Positions 24,918 through 33,008 of a stretch of DNA of 64,000 nucleotides are shown here, one piece after another; within the stretch, counting starts at the first letter, position 1, and the number at the start of each line of letters is the position of its first letter. Below the pieces are notes generated by a model. It was not told the origin of the DNA. It searched no databases and worked only from the letters and a program-made list of their open reading frames with translations. Where the stretch lies: assembly GCF_902859705.1 (NCBI RefSeq), contig NZ_CADIJO010000008.1, positions 124,001 through 188,000 on the forward strand, given 5' to 3'. The stretch comes from Achromobacter deleyi. Its GTDB lineage: Bacteria; Pseudomonadota; Gammaproteobacteria; Burkholderiales; Burkholderiaceae_B. Both the position numbers and the translations under genes were made by a program.

Positions 24918-25456
24918 CGCACCGGTTTATCTGCCGGCTTGTGCGTCGGCTTGTGCGTCGCTTTTTGCGTCATCTTTTGCGCGGCCTTGCGCACCGGCTT
25001 CGCTCCGGCTGCGTTCAACGCCGCCGCGGCGCGGATCAATGCCTTCAGCGCCTGGCCGTTGATCGCGCCGCCTTCGTGGATGTCGATGGCGCGGCGGGTA
25101 TTGCCGTCCAGGCTGGCATTGAACAGGCCCGCCGGGTCCTCGAGCGCGGCGCCTTTGGCGAAGGTGAGTTTCACGGCGCTCTTGTAGGTCTCGCCGGTGC
25201 ACAGGATGCCGCCGTGCGACCACACCGGCACGCCGCGCCATTTCCATTCCTCGATGACATCCGGCACGGCCTGCCGGATCAACTGGCGCACCTGCGCCAG
25301 CACTTCACCGCGCCAGTCGGCCAACTCGCGGATGCGGGCGTCGATCAGCTGGGCGGGGGATGACGCGGCGGCGGCGGCAGGATCGGCTTTGTCGGCTTTT
25401 GTGGATTTTGCGGATTTTGCAGCTTTGTCGGCTGTTGCGGCTTTGGCAGTGCTCAT
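24914..25456 (-). CDS. DUF1801-family protein with histone-like basic tails
   Basis: A 180-residue protein. The centre (about 35-145) is a DUF1801/YdhG-like domain ('VRQLIRQAVPDVIEEWKWRGVPVWSHGGILCTGETYKSAVKL', given here only as its landmarks: the Trp-x-Trp pair and the Gly-Gly-Ile-Leu-Cys turn). Members have a frataxin-like fold and unproven iron- or DNA-related roles. Both ends are Lys/Ala-rich, with an N-terminal 'KAAKSAKSTKADKAD' and a C-terminal series of Lys-Pro-Thr-His repeats, like the tails of bacterial histone H1-like proteins. This suggests nucleic-acid binding. The ATG at 25456 gives the expected start. It converges on the broken SGNH gene. Confidence 0.85.
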   Translation of the reverse strand: MSTAKAATADKAAKSAKSTKADKADPAAAAASSPAQLIDARIRELADWRGEVLAQVRQLIRQAVPDVIEEWKWRGVPVWSHGGILCTGETYKSAVKLTFAKGAALEDPAGLFNASLDGNTRRAIDIHEGGAINGQALKALIRAAAALNAAGAKPVRKAAQKMTQKATHKPTHKPADKPVR

Positions 25457-25779
25457 GGCGGCGGTCCTTGGCGAAAAGGCGGACTGGCTCGGGGCAATGG
25501 TCCGGCGGACTTTATACCCAAGCTGACCTGGGGCGTCCATGCAGGCTGGCCCCAATATCCCGGGCTCGCGCCCAGATTTCGAGCCCGCCCCGCCCAACCC
25601 TGGGCCAACGCCAGGGCTGAACGCCAGACCGACACCCCTGCCCACGCAAAGCCAGGCAACACGGTTTGCAGTCTGACACCATTTTCACCAGAGGCGCCCA
25701 GCGCCCGCCAGGCCCGCCCGGTACAATTTCCCGCGCCCTTCCCCCAACCCGCTTTTCCTGTCGTCCAAGCTCCTCGCCC

Positions 25780-27081
25780 ATGTCCAATCTCATCGTCCAC
25801 GGCGGCACGCCCCTGCGCGGCCGCGTCATTCCGTCAGCCAACAAGAACGCCGTGCTGCCCGTGCTGTGCGCCACGCTGCTGACCGACCAGCCACTGCGGC
25901 TGCATGGCGTGCCCGACATCACCGACGTGCGCAAGATCCTGGACATCTTCCGCACGCTGGGCAGCGAGGTGCGGCTGGACGAAAGCACCCGCACGCTGGA
26001 CCTGCACCACCGCGACACCGCATTCGACGCGGCGCAGCACCGGCTGCCCGAGGAAATGCGCTCGTCCATCATGCTGGTGCCGCCGCTGCTGGCGCGCTTT
26101 GGCGTGGCGCGGCTGGAAGACAACGTCAAGGGTTGCACGCTGGGCGTGCGCGAGATCGACCCGCACGTGGACATCTTCCGTTCGTTCGGCGGCGAGGTCG
26201 AACGCGCCAGCGGTTCGCTGCTGGTGCGCAGCGCCGGCCCGCTCAAGCCCACGCACCACTGGCTGGACTACGCGTCGGTCACCACCACCGAGAACTTCGT
26301 GCTGTGCGCAGCGGCCGCCGCGGGCGAATCGACCCTGACCAACGCGGCGTCCGAACCGCACGTGCAGGAATTCTGCCGCTTCATGGCCATGATGGGCGCC
26401 GATATCGACGGCATCGGCACCTCGCGCCTGACGGTGCGCGGCGGCGCCACCTTGCGGGGCGGCGAATTCACCTTCGAAGAAGACTTCCACGAAATCACGA
26501 CCTTCCTGGCGCTGGGCGCCATCACCGGCGGCGACGTGGTGGTGCGCAACAGCACGCCCGGCAATTTCCCGCTGATCGACCGCACCTTCGCCAAGTTCGG
26601 CGTGCAGATCGTGCACGAGAACGGCTGGTCGCGCGCGCTGCGCAACGGCCCGCTGAAGGTGCAGACGCCCTTCACCAGCAATGTGCTAACCAAGGTCGAA
26701 GCCGCGCCGTGGCCGTATTTTCCGGTGGACCTGCTGCCGATCTTCATCGCGCTGGGCGTGTGCGCCGAAGGCAACGCAATGTTCTGGAACAAGGTCTACG
26801 ACGGTGCGCTGGGCTGGACGGGCGAGCTGTCCAAGTTCGGCGCCCACGTGTTTTCGTCGGACCCGCACCGGGTCATCACCTTTGGCGGCAATCCGCTGAC
26901 GCCAGCGGTGGTCGAAAGCCCCTACATCATCCGGGTCGCAATCGCGCTCTTCATGATCGCCAGCAGCATCGACGGCCGCTCGGAAATCCGCAACGCCACA
27001 CCCATCCGCCGCGCCCACCCGCGCTTTGTCGAAAACCTGCGCAGCCTGGGCGTGCAGGTCGAATGGGCCAGCGAGGAATAA
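25780..27081 (+). CDS. UDP-N-acetylglucosamine 1-carboxyvinyltransferase-like (MurA paralogue)
   Basis: A 433-residue enolpyruvyl transferase. Catalytic features of MurA are kept: Lys22-Asn23 in 'SANKNAVLPVL', Arg94 in 'EEMRSSIMLV', Cys119 in 'NVKGCTLGVRE', and the 'PYFPVDLLP' Asp. MurA adds enolpyruvate from PEP to UDP-GlcNAc in the first committed step of peptidoglycan synthesis. Sequence around these sites is divergent from standard MurA (for example 'DPHVDIFRSFGGEVE'), and the gene is alone rather than in a cell-wall or histidine cluster. It is therefore likely a second copy or a relative acting on another sugar nucleotide. A -10-like TACAAT lies about 53 bases upstream. The start ATG fits the family; the frame is open 114 bases further out. 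Confidence 0.9.
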   Translation: MSNLIVHGGTPLRGRVIPSANKNAVLPVLCATLLTDQPLRLHGVPDITDVRKILDIFRTLGSEVRLDESTRTLDLHHRDTAFDAAQHRLPEEMRSSIMLVPPLLARFGVARLEDNVKGCTLGVREIDPHVDIFRSFGGEVERASGSLLVRSAGPLKPTHHWLDYASVTTTENFVLCAAAAAGESTLTNAASEPHVQEFCRFMAMMGADIDGIGTSRLTVRGGATLRGGEFTFEEDFHEITTFLALGAITGGDVVVRNSTPGNFPLIDRTFAKFGVQIVHENGWSRALRNGPLKVQTPFTSNVLTKVEAAPWPYFPVDLLPIFIALGVCAEGNAMFWNKVYDGALGWTGELSKFGAHVFSSDPHRVITFGGNPLTPAVVESPYIIRVAIALFMIASSIDGRSEIRNATPIRRAHPRFVENLRSLGVQVEWASEE

Positions 27082-27098
27082 ACGGGGCACGGGTTTCC

Positions 27099-27147
27099 TA
27101 TAATCGGGGGCTACCCACGGACGGCGCCACGGTGCGCCCTAGCCCCC
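27099..27147 (+). promoter_or_regulatory. -10 box and leader stem upstream of the hydrolase gene
   Basis: A perfect TATAAT (27099-27104) is followed at once by GGGGGCTA (27106-27113), which is complementary to TAGCCCCC (27140-27147). The transcript would start within or beside the first arm and could fold a stem just before the ribosome binding site. No good -35 box is seen. Confidence 0.4.
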
Positions 27148-27159
27148 AGGACCCCCTAC

Positions 27160-28008
27160 ATGCTTCCGATTGCCCGCCAGGATATCCACGTGCCCACCCG
27201 GCAAGGCCGCCTTTTCGCGCGCCGCTGGGACCCCGCGGGCCAGGGCGTTGACAGGGCTGACAGCATTGGGGCGGGAAACACGGCGGTTGGAAGCTCGGCG
27301 GCCAACCTCGCCCCCATCGTGCTGTTCCACGACTCGCTGGGCTGCGTCGACCTGTGGCGCGACTTTCCCGAGCACCTGGCCGCGGCCACCGGCCGCAGCG
27401 TCATCGCCTATGACCGGCTGGGCTTCGGCCAGTCGGCCCCCAACCCCGCCACGCTTGCCACCGGTTTCGTCGAGGCCGAGGCCCACGAGGGCTTTCATGA
27501 CCTGCGCCAGGCGCTGGCCATCGGCCGCTACATCGGCCTGGGCCACAGCGTGGGCGGCGGCATGGCGATCTGCGCGGCGGCGGCCTACCCCGACGACTGC
27601 GTGGCGCTCATCACCGAGTCGGCCCAGGCCTTTGCCGAAGACCGCACGCTGGACGGCATTCGCGCCGCCCAGCGAAACTTCGCCGAACCCGGCCAACTGG
27701 ACCGGCTGAAGAAATACCACGGCGACAAGGCCGCCTGGGTGCTGGCCGCCTGGGTCGATACTTGGCTGTCGCCGGCCTTTGCCGACTGGAATTTGAACGA
27801 CACGCTGCGCCAGGTGCGCTGCCCCGTGCTGGCGCTGCACGGCGAACTGGACGAGTACGGTTCGGCGGCCCATCCCGAACGCATCGCGGGCCTGACCGGC
27901 GGCAAGCAGGCGCTGCTGGAAAACTGCGGCCACGTACCGCATCGCGAACAGGAACGCATCGTGCTCGACCTGGCCAGCCACTGGCTGCAGGCCGTGACCC
28001 CTCGCTAA
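27160..28008 (+). CDS. alpha/beta hydrolase
   Basis: A 282-residue serine hydrolase with the canonical fold. The oxyanion turn is 'LFHDSLGCVDLW', the nucleophile Ser130 lies in 'GHSVGGG', the acid Asp in 'LHGELDEYG', and the catalytic His in 'NCGHVPHREQ'. An unusual Gly/Ala/Ser-rich insertion sits at residues 28-50, between the first two strands. The ATG has AGGA 8 bases upstream. It is the only gene between the MurA paralogue and the HdeD-like pair and seems to have its own promoter. The fold covers esterases, lactonases and C-C hydrolases, so the substrate is open. Confidence 0.88.
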   Translation: MLPIARQDIHVPTRQGRLFARRWDPAGQGVDRADSIGAGNTAVGSSAANLAPIVLFHDSLGCVDLWRDFPEHLAAATGRSVIAYDRLGFGQSAPNPATLATGFVEAEAHEGFHDLRQALAIGRYIGLGHSVGGGMAICAAAAYPDDCVALITESAQAFAEDRTLDGIRAAQRNFAEPGQLDRLKKYHGDKAAWVLAAWVDTWLSPAFADWNLNDTLRQVRCPVLALHGELDEYGSAAHPERIAGLTGGKQALLENCGHVPHREQERIVLDLASHWLQAVTPR

Positions 28009-28187
28009 GCGGGCCTGACGCCGGCGTCCTGGCGACGCCGGCCCGCCGCCCGTACGGCGTGGCACCCGTGATACCCGTCGTGATACTTTAGTACCGCCCT
28101 GGCAGCCGCGCCGCGACCTATTCCGCCAAGCGCCGCCCGCCAAGCCCGAACCGCAATGCCCGCCTCTCTCTACGGAGTGCTAGGAAC

Positions 28188-29567
28188 ATGAGCCACCTGG
28201 TCTTGCTGCTGCTCGGCGTTGATTACCTGCACAAGCGCGCGCGCACGCTCGCCATCATCGGCTGGCTGGTGCTGGCCGCCGGCATCACGATCTTCATCGA
28301 TGCGCTGGACGGGGCGCTGTATTTTCCGCTGTACCTGTTTGCCACGCTGTTCGTCATCGAAGGGCTGGCCACGCTGGCCATCGCCACGTCCGGGGTGGGC
28401 GGCCAACGGGTGCTGCGCTACGCCAAGGGCCTGTTCGTGCTGGCCGCCGGCATCCTGATCCTGGCCGGGCACCATCACGGCCATTTCCTGCTGTCGATGA
28501 TCTTCGGCCTGCTGTTCCTGGCGGACGGGTTGCTGCAGTGCATTGCCGCCTACGTGGTGCGCTATCCGCGCTGGCGCTACGTGTTTGCAGCCGGCGTGGT
28601 CGAGATCTTGCTGGCGATCTTCTTCTTCCAGCCTTACCCCACGCATTACGTGGGCACGGTGCCGTACTGCCTGGGCCTGTTCCTGGCGTTTTCGGGCATG
28701 AAGCTGGTCTGGCTGGCACGCCGGGTGCGCAGCCTGGATTCCAACCCGGCGCTGGCCGACAACCCGCATCCCGACTTCATGCCGACCCGTGTCGATGGCC
28801 CGGCCCAGACCGTGTTCGACGGCCCGCCGCTGGCCAGCGAACGCGCCTTGACGGTGCACGTGTGGACGCCGTCCGGTTCCGCCAAGACGGCCACGCGCAA
28901 CTACCCCGTGCTGGACCGCTACATCGCCGCCGTCGACATCAACGGCGTGGTGTCCACCGGCCACGCCGCGCTGGAATCGCCCGAAGGCGTGTACATCAGC
29001 CTGTACCCCGCGCAGGAAATCGACCATTCGCCCGAGCAGTTCGGCACGCTGCTGCGCGCCACCGCCGACAACAACGTGCCCGGCGTGTACCAGCCCGATT
29101 ACGCCACCGAATCCCGCGCCTGGTGCCCGTCCACCATGCAGGTGCGCATCCGCAACTACGACGCGGCCAAGCTGCAGGCGTTCTGGGACGTCTACCGCCA
29201 GACCGAGATCTACAACCTGACGCACCGCAATTGCTCCAGTTCGGTGTCGGCGGCGCTGGAAGCCGCGCTGGACGGCGTGGTGGGCCGCCTGCACGGCCCG
29301 CGCGCCGGTTGGGGCGTGCTGCTGCGCCTGCTCTTGACGCCCGAGCTCTGGGTGGCCGCGCAGATTCGCAAGCGCGCCCTGACCATGGCCTGGACCCCGG
29401 GGCTGACGCTGGACTATGCCCGGGCGCTGAGCATGCTGGCCGACCCGCGGCCGTTCGGCTGGTGGAAGATGTCGCAGGCCGCCCTTCGGCAGATCGCGAC
29501 ATTGCGCGCCGGCTGGCGCCGCCAGGACCGCGAGGCAGGCGCCCGCAGCGCACAGGCCCAGCCATGA
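28188..29567 (+). CDS. HdeD-like membrane domain fused to a papain-like (His...Asn-Cys) domain
   Basis: A 459-residue inner-membrane protein. Residues 1 to about 178 form six hydrophobic helices resembling HdeD/DUF308 proteins ('LAIIGWLVLAAGITIFI', 'GLFVLAAGILILAG', 'FGLLFLADGLLQ'). After a linker, residues 220-400 carry a conserved-looking domain with His259 in 'STGHAALES' and Asn348-Cys349 in 'LTHRNCSSSVSAAL'. This His-before-Cys order is that of circularly permuted papain/NlpC-like folds and of DUF4105. The stop overlaps the ATG of the DUF4105 gene (ATGA), so the two are translated together and probably form one envelope complex. Catalysis is suggested, not shown. AGGA lies 4-5 bases before the ATG. 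Confidence 0.75.
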   Translation: MSHLVLLLLGVDYLHKRARTLAIIGWLVLAAGITIFIDALDGALYFPLYLFATLFVIEGLATLAIATSGVGGQRVLRYAKGLFVLAAGILILAGHHHGHFLLSMIFGLLFLADGLLQCIAAYVVRYPRWRYVFAAGVVEILLAIFFFQPYPTHYVGTVPYCLGLFLAFSGMKLVWLARRVRSLDSNPALADNPHPDFMPTRVDGPAQTVFDGPPLASERALTVHVWTPSGSAKTATRNYPVLDRYIAAVDINGVVSTGHAALESPEGVYISLYPAQEIDHSPEQFGTLLRATADNNVPGVYQPDYATESRAWCPSTMQVRIRNYDAAKLQAFWDVYRQTEIYNLTHRNCSSSVSAALEAALDGVVGRLHGPRAGWGVLLRLLLTPELWVAAQIRKRALTMAWTPGLTLDYARALSMLADPRPFGWWKMSQAALRQIATLRAGWRRQDREAGARSAQAQP

Positions 29568-30598
29568 TCGGAACCCTTGCCGCGGGCGTGGCCGTTGCGG
29601 CGGGCGCGGCCTGGGGCGCACTGGCGCTGTGGTTCCAGCCCTTGATGGGTGCGCGCTGGCGGCCCCTGCTGCCCGCGGCCTGGCTGGCGCTGGCGGCCGC
29701 CGCGCTGATCGGGCTGGCCACCGGCCACGCCTGGCCGGCCTGGGGCTTCGGCGGGCTGCTCTTGATGCTGCTGGCCTGGTGGCGCTGGGGCGTGCGCCCG
29801 TCCAACGACCGCGACTGGATTCCGGAAGTCGCCCGCATCACGCAAGGCTCGGTGCAGGGCGATACCCTGACGCTGCGCAACGTGCGCAACTTCAACTGGC
29901 GCAGCGCCACCGACTACGACGTGCGCTGGGAAACGCGCACCTATGATCTGTCGCGCCTGGCCTCGGTGGATCTGGCGCTGTCGTACTGGGGCCGCCCGGC
30001 CATCGCGCATGCGCTGGTGTCGTTCGGCTTTACCGATGGCCAGCAGGTGGTGTTTTCGGTGGAAATCCGCCGCAAGCGGCACGACAAGTTTTCGGAAATC
30101 GGCGGGTTCTTTCGCCAGTATGAATTGTCGGTGCTGGCCTCGGCTGAAGAAGACAGCCTGCGCGTGCGCACCAATATCCGCGGCGAAGACGGCTACCTGT
30201 ACCGCGTGCACATGCCCGACGGCGCGGCGCGCAAGCTGCTGCTGTCGTATGTGGACACGGCCAGCCAGCTGGCGCGCCACCCGCGCTTCTACAACACGCT
30301 GACCGCCAACTGCATCACCATCATCTACCAGCTGGCTGACAAGATCGTGCCCGGCCTGCCGCTGAACTACCGGCTGCTGCTGTCGGGTTACCTGCCCGAG
30401 TACCTGTACCGGCTGGGCACGCTGGAAGGCGCGGACAGCGCGGCAGCCTATCGGCGCGCCGGGCGCTATACCGAGCGGGCGCGGGCCACCACGGACCCGG
30501 CGCAGTATTCACGCAACATCCGCCGTGGCGTGCCCGGCGTACCATCTGCCGATGACGACGACGCCGCTGACCCACGCGCGCCAGGCGCCCCAACCTAG
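29564..30598 (+). CDS. DUF4105 membrane protein, permuted papain-like domain
   Basis: A 344-residue protein. Three hydrophobic helices fill residues 1-75, then comes a DUF4105 domain: 'WETRTYDLSRLASVDLALSYWG', His149 in 'AHALVSFGF', 'VVFSVEIRRKRHDKF', and Asn249-Cys250 in 'TANCITIIYQLAD'. DUF4105 proteins are envelope proteins with a presumed cysteine-protease-like fold; their reaction is unknown. The start codon overlaps the previous stop (ATGA). The C-terminus is Asp/Ala/Pro-rich. The two tandem genes share the same membrane-plus-His...Asn-Cys plan despite different sequences, which suggests a two-subunit system acting at the outer face of the membrane. Confidence 0.82.
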   Translation: MIGTLAAGVAVAAGAAWGALALWFQPLMGARWRPLLPAAWLALAAAALIGLATGHAWPAWGFGGLLLMLLAWWRWGVRPSNDRDWIPEVARITQGSVQGDTLTLRNVRNFNWRSATDYDVRWETRTYDLSRLASVDLALSYWGRPAIAHALVSFGFTDGQQVVFSVEIRRKRHDKFSEIGGFFRQYELSVLASAEEDSLRVRTNIRGEDGYLYRVHMPDGAARKLLLSYVDTASQLARHPRFYNTLTANCITIIYQLADKIVPGLPLNYRLLLSGYLPEYLYRLGTLEGADSAAAYRRAGRYTERARATTDPAQYSRNIRRGVPGVPSADDDDAADPRAPGAPT

Positions 30599-30603
30599 AC
30601 CCG

Positions 30604-31347
30604 TCAGGTCAGGTTCAAGCCCCCATCCGACAGCAGGATTTCCCCGGTCAGATAATCGGACTGCACCAGCAACGCCACCGCCTGCGCAATGTCGTCCGGG
30701 CTGGCCGCGCGGCGCATCGGCGCGCGTTCTTTCCAGAGCTGCTGCGCCGCGGTCCAGTCCTGCGTCAGCGGCGTATCCACCAGGCCCGGCGCCACCGCGT
30801 TGACGCGGATGTTCGGGGCCAGCGACACGGCCAGCAGCCGGGTCACGTGGTTCAGCGCAGCCTTGGCCGCCGCATAGGGAATGGACGCGCCCTTGGGCCG
30901 CACCCCGGCATGCGAACTGACATTGACGACGCACGCCGGCTTGCCGCCCGTGGCCGCTGCCAGCAAGGCGGCCTGTGCTTCGGCCACCAGGCGAAACGGC
31001 GCCACCACGTTCACTTCGTGCATCTCGTGCCAGATTTCCGGCGTGGCGGCGGCCAGGTCGCCATGCGGGATGACGCGGCTGATGCCGGCGTTGTTGACCA
31101 GCACGTCCAGCCGGCCCCAGGCGGCGACGGCCTCGCGCACCAGCCGGACCCGGTCGGCATCCACGGCCAGGTCGGCCTGCACGTAGACGGCCGAACCGAG
31201 TTCGGAGGCCAACGCGTGGCCGGCATCGGCCGAACGGCGCGAATGCAACACAAGGGAATAGCCGTCACGCGACAGGCGCCGGGCGATGGCGGCGCCGATG
31301 CCGGACGTGGATCCGGTGACCAGCGCGACGGGAGCGGAATGCGGCAT
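30604..31347 (-). CDS. short-chain dehydrogenase/reductase (SDR)
   Basis: A 247-residue classical SDR. It has the cofactor motif 'TGSTSGIG' (11-18), 'NNAG' at 85-88, and the catalytic Ser144/145, Tyr158 and Lys162 ('YAAAK'). The C-terminal 'YLTGEILLSDGGLNLT' is the usual end for FabG-like members. The Arg at 37-38 after the second strand suggests NADP(H). It is the last gene of a TetR-hydrolase-SDR run; only 9 bases separate it from the hydrolase. It would oxidise an alcohol or reduce a ketone made or used by the neighbouring hydrolase. The substrate is unknown. Confidence 0.9.
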   Translation of the reverse strand: MPHSAPVALVTGSTSGIGAAIARRLSRDGYSLVLHSRRSADAGHALASELGSAVYVQADLAVDADRVRLVREAVAAWGRLDVLVNNAGISRVIPHGDLAAATPEIWHEMHEVNVVAPFRLVAEAQAALLAAATGGKPACVVNVSSHAGVRPKGASIPYAAAKAALNHVTRLLAVSLAPNIRVNAVAPGLVDTPLTQDWTAAQQLWKERAPMRRAASPDDIAQAVALLVQSDYLTGEILLSDGGLNLT

Positions 31348-31356
31348 GAGCGTCCG

Positions 31357-32193
31357 TTATGAAAAAGCGTGGCCCGCGCCAGGCGGACAGCGGCCAATGA
31401 AGGCCAGAAGGCGTTCCGTGATGGCCGCCGGATGATCCATGCTGGGCAGATGCGCGGCGTGGACCGATTCGTACGCCTCGCCCTGGGGCAGCATCTGCGC
31501 CACGCGGCGCGCGCGTTCCTGGATGTGGGGAAAATCCAGATTGCCCCACATCACCAGCGCGGGCGCCGTGAATTCCTGCAGGCGCGAGTACGCCGCCACG
31601 TTGTCCTGGCTGGCACCCGCGGGCGCTGCGCGCAGCGCCCGCCCATGCATGTCCAGGAATTGCTCGCGCACCGATCCGGCGACGCGGCCTTCGGCGGCCA
31701 GAGGGCCGTCCAGGAACACACGCGCTTTCAGGCGGTTGACCTGATCGATATCGCGCGCGGCCTCGGCCGCCTTCAACGGCGCCATCAGCGCTTGCAGCGC
31801 GGGCGGCAGCGCCGCTTCGGGCGCACCGGCTACGGTCGGCGATATCAGCACCAGGCCGCGCACCGAGGCCGGGTGCAGCAGCGCCGCGTCCAGGGCGATG
31901 CGTGCGCCTTGCGAGCATCCCACCAGGATCACCGGCTTGCCCCTGGCGGCTACATCGATGACGGCCATCAGGTCAGCCACGGCCGAGTGTTCCTCGGCCT
32001 GTCCGCGCGTGTCGCCGAAACCGCGACGGTCGTAGGCGATGGCCTGGCAGCTTGCGGCGATGCCTGCCATCTGGAGCCGCCACATGCGGCGATCGCAGAT
32101 GGACGCATGCAGAAACACGACGGGATCACCACGACCAACGGTTTCGCCAGCCAGCACGGCATGGCCGTTGGCGACGTCAAAACGAGAATGCAT
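31357..32193 (-). CDS. alpha/beta hydrolase
   Basis: A 278-residue hydrolase with oxyanion region 'VVFLHASICDRRMW', nucleophile Ser94 in the elbow 'VGCSQGARIA', acid in 'MWGNLDFPH', and base His in 'VHAAHLPSMDHP'. The elbow Gly-Cys-Ser-Gln-Gly is a common variant. It lies 36 bases after the TetR gene and 9 bases before the SDR, so the three genes probably share one TetR-controlled promoter. A role in removing a toxic ester or lactone would suit a TetR operon, but that is inference. Confidence 0.88.
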   Translation of the reverse strand: MHSRFDVANGHAVLAGETVGRGDPVVFLHASICDRRMWRLQMAGIAASCQAIAYDRRGFGDTRGQAEEHSAVADLMAVIDVAARGKPVILVGCSQGARIALDAALLHPASVRGLVLISPTVAGAPEAALPPALQALMAPLKAAEAARDIDQVNRLKARVFLDGPLAAEGRVAGSVREQFLDMHGRALRAAPAGASQDNVAAYSRLQEFTAPALVMWGNLDFPHIQERARRVAQMLPQGEAYESVHAAHLPSMDHPAAITERLLAFIGRCPPGAGHAFS

Positions 32194-32229
32194 GGCCTAA
32201 CCTCGCAGGCGCCGGAATGAGCGGCAATC

Positions 32230-32871
32230 TTACCCCCGGGCGGATGACGCCAGGCTGTCCAGGTAGGCACACAGCATGTCGCCCAGCGCATCGGCATACG
32301 CGTCGATTTCCTGGGCGGTGCGCGGGCTTTCCGAGAATTGCTTGCCGACCGAGCTGAAGGTGGTGGTGATCAGGTCGCCGGCCAGCGCGCGGGTGGCCTC
32401 GGAAGCCTGCGGCAGCGCTTCGCGCAGAAAGGCCTGGACGATGCGGGCGCCCTCTTCCTTGGTGGCCTTGGCTTCGGGCGCATCGCGGTACAGCGGCGCG
32501 GCGTCGTTGAGCGCCACGCGCATCACCGCTTCTTCGCATTCGGAATGCAGGAACGTGCGCACCACCGTGCGCAGGCGCTCGTGCGGCGGCTGGCTGGCGT
32601 CTTCCAGAATACCGCGCAGCAGGCCTGACGTCTGCGCCCATTCTTCCATCTGCAAGCGGTACAGGATGGCGGCCTTGTTGGGAAAGTACTGATAGAGCGA
32701 CCCGATGCTGACGCCCGCCTTTTCCGCGACGCGCGCCGTGGTGAAGCGCTGCGCCCCTTCCTGGGCCAAAACCTGAGCCCCGGCTTGCAGAATGGCGGCG
32801 ACCAGTTCTGCCGAACGGGTCTGCTGGGGCTGTTTTCGCTCGGAAAGCCTGGCGTTGCGGCGTGTGGTCAT
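32230..32871 (-). CDS. TetR-family transcriptional regulator
   Basis: A 213-residue TetR repressor. The N-terminal DNA-binding domain is textbook ('RSAELVAAILQAGAQVLAQEG', 'FTTARVAEKAGVSIGSLYQYFPNKAAILYRL'), followed by a helical ligand domain. It is the first gene of a three-gene run with a hydrolase and an SDR. It faces the O-methyltransferase across 137 bases that contain a perfect 14-base palindrome. Autorepression and control of the divergent gene are likely. The ligand is unknown. Confidence 0.93.
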   Translation of the reverse strand: MTTRRNARLSERKQPQQTRSAELVAAILQAGAQVLAQEGAQRFTTARVAEKAGVSIGSLYQYFPNKAAILYRLQMEEWAQTSGLLRGILEDASQPPHERLRTVVRTFLHSECEEAVMRVALNDAAPLYRDAPEAKATKEEGARIVQAFLREALPQASEATRALAGDLITTTFSSVGKQFSESPRTAQEIDAYADALGDMLCAYLDSLASSARG

Positions 32872-32901
32872 GGGGTGCCCCGAAATGCGAATAGAGAAAT
32901 G

Positions 32902-32915
32902 CGACGAATTCGTCG
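32902..32915. promoter_or_regulatory. palindromic operator CGACGAATTCGTCG (candidate TetR site)
   Basis: A perfect 14-base inverted repeat 30 bases before the TetR start and about 95 bases before the divergent methyltransferase. Length, symmetry and position fit a TetR dimer site. The adjoining sequence GTATTCTAAA could serve as a -10 region for rightward transcription. Confidence 0.6.
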
Positions 32916-33008
32916 TATTCTAAACCGGCACCGGCAGTGCTTCAACGGACCGATCCGACAGGCCCTTCGATGCTGCCGCAACCGCTCACTTGATATCGGA
33001 ACCCTCGC

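Noticed and set aside
28009-28187. GC-rich hairpin after the hydrolase gene as a terminator
   Set aside because: GCCGGCGTC/GACGCCGGC can pair, but there is no U-tract and similar stems are common in this GC-rich DNA; not strong enough to list.
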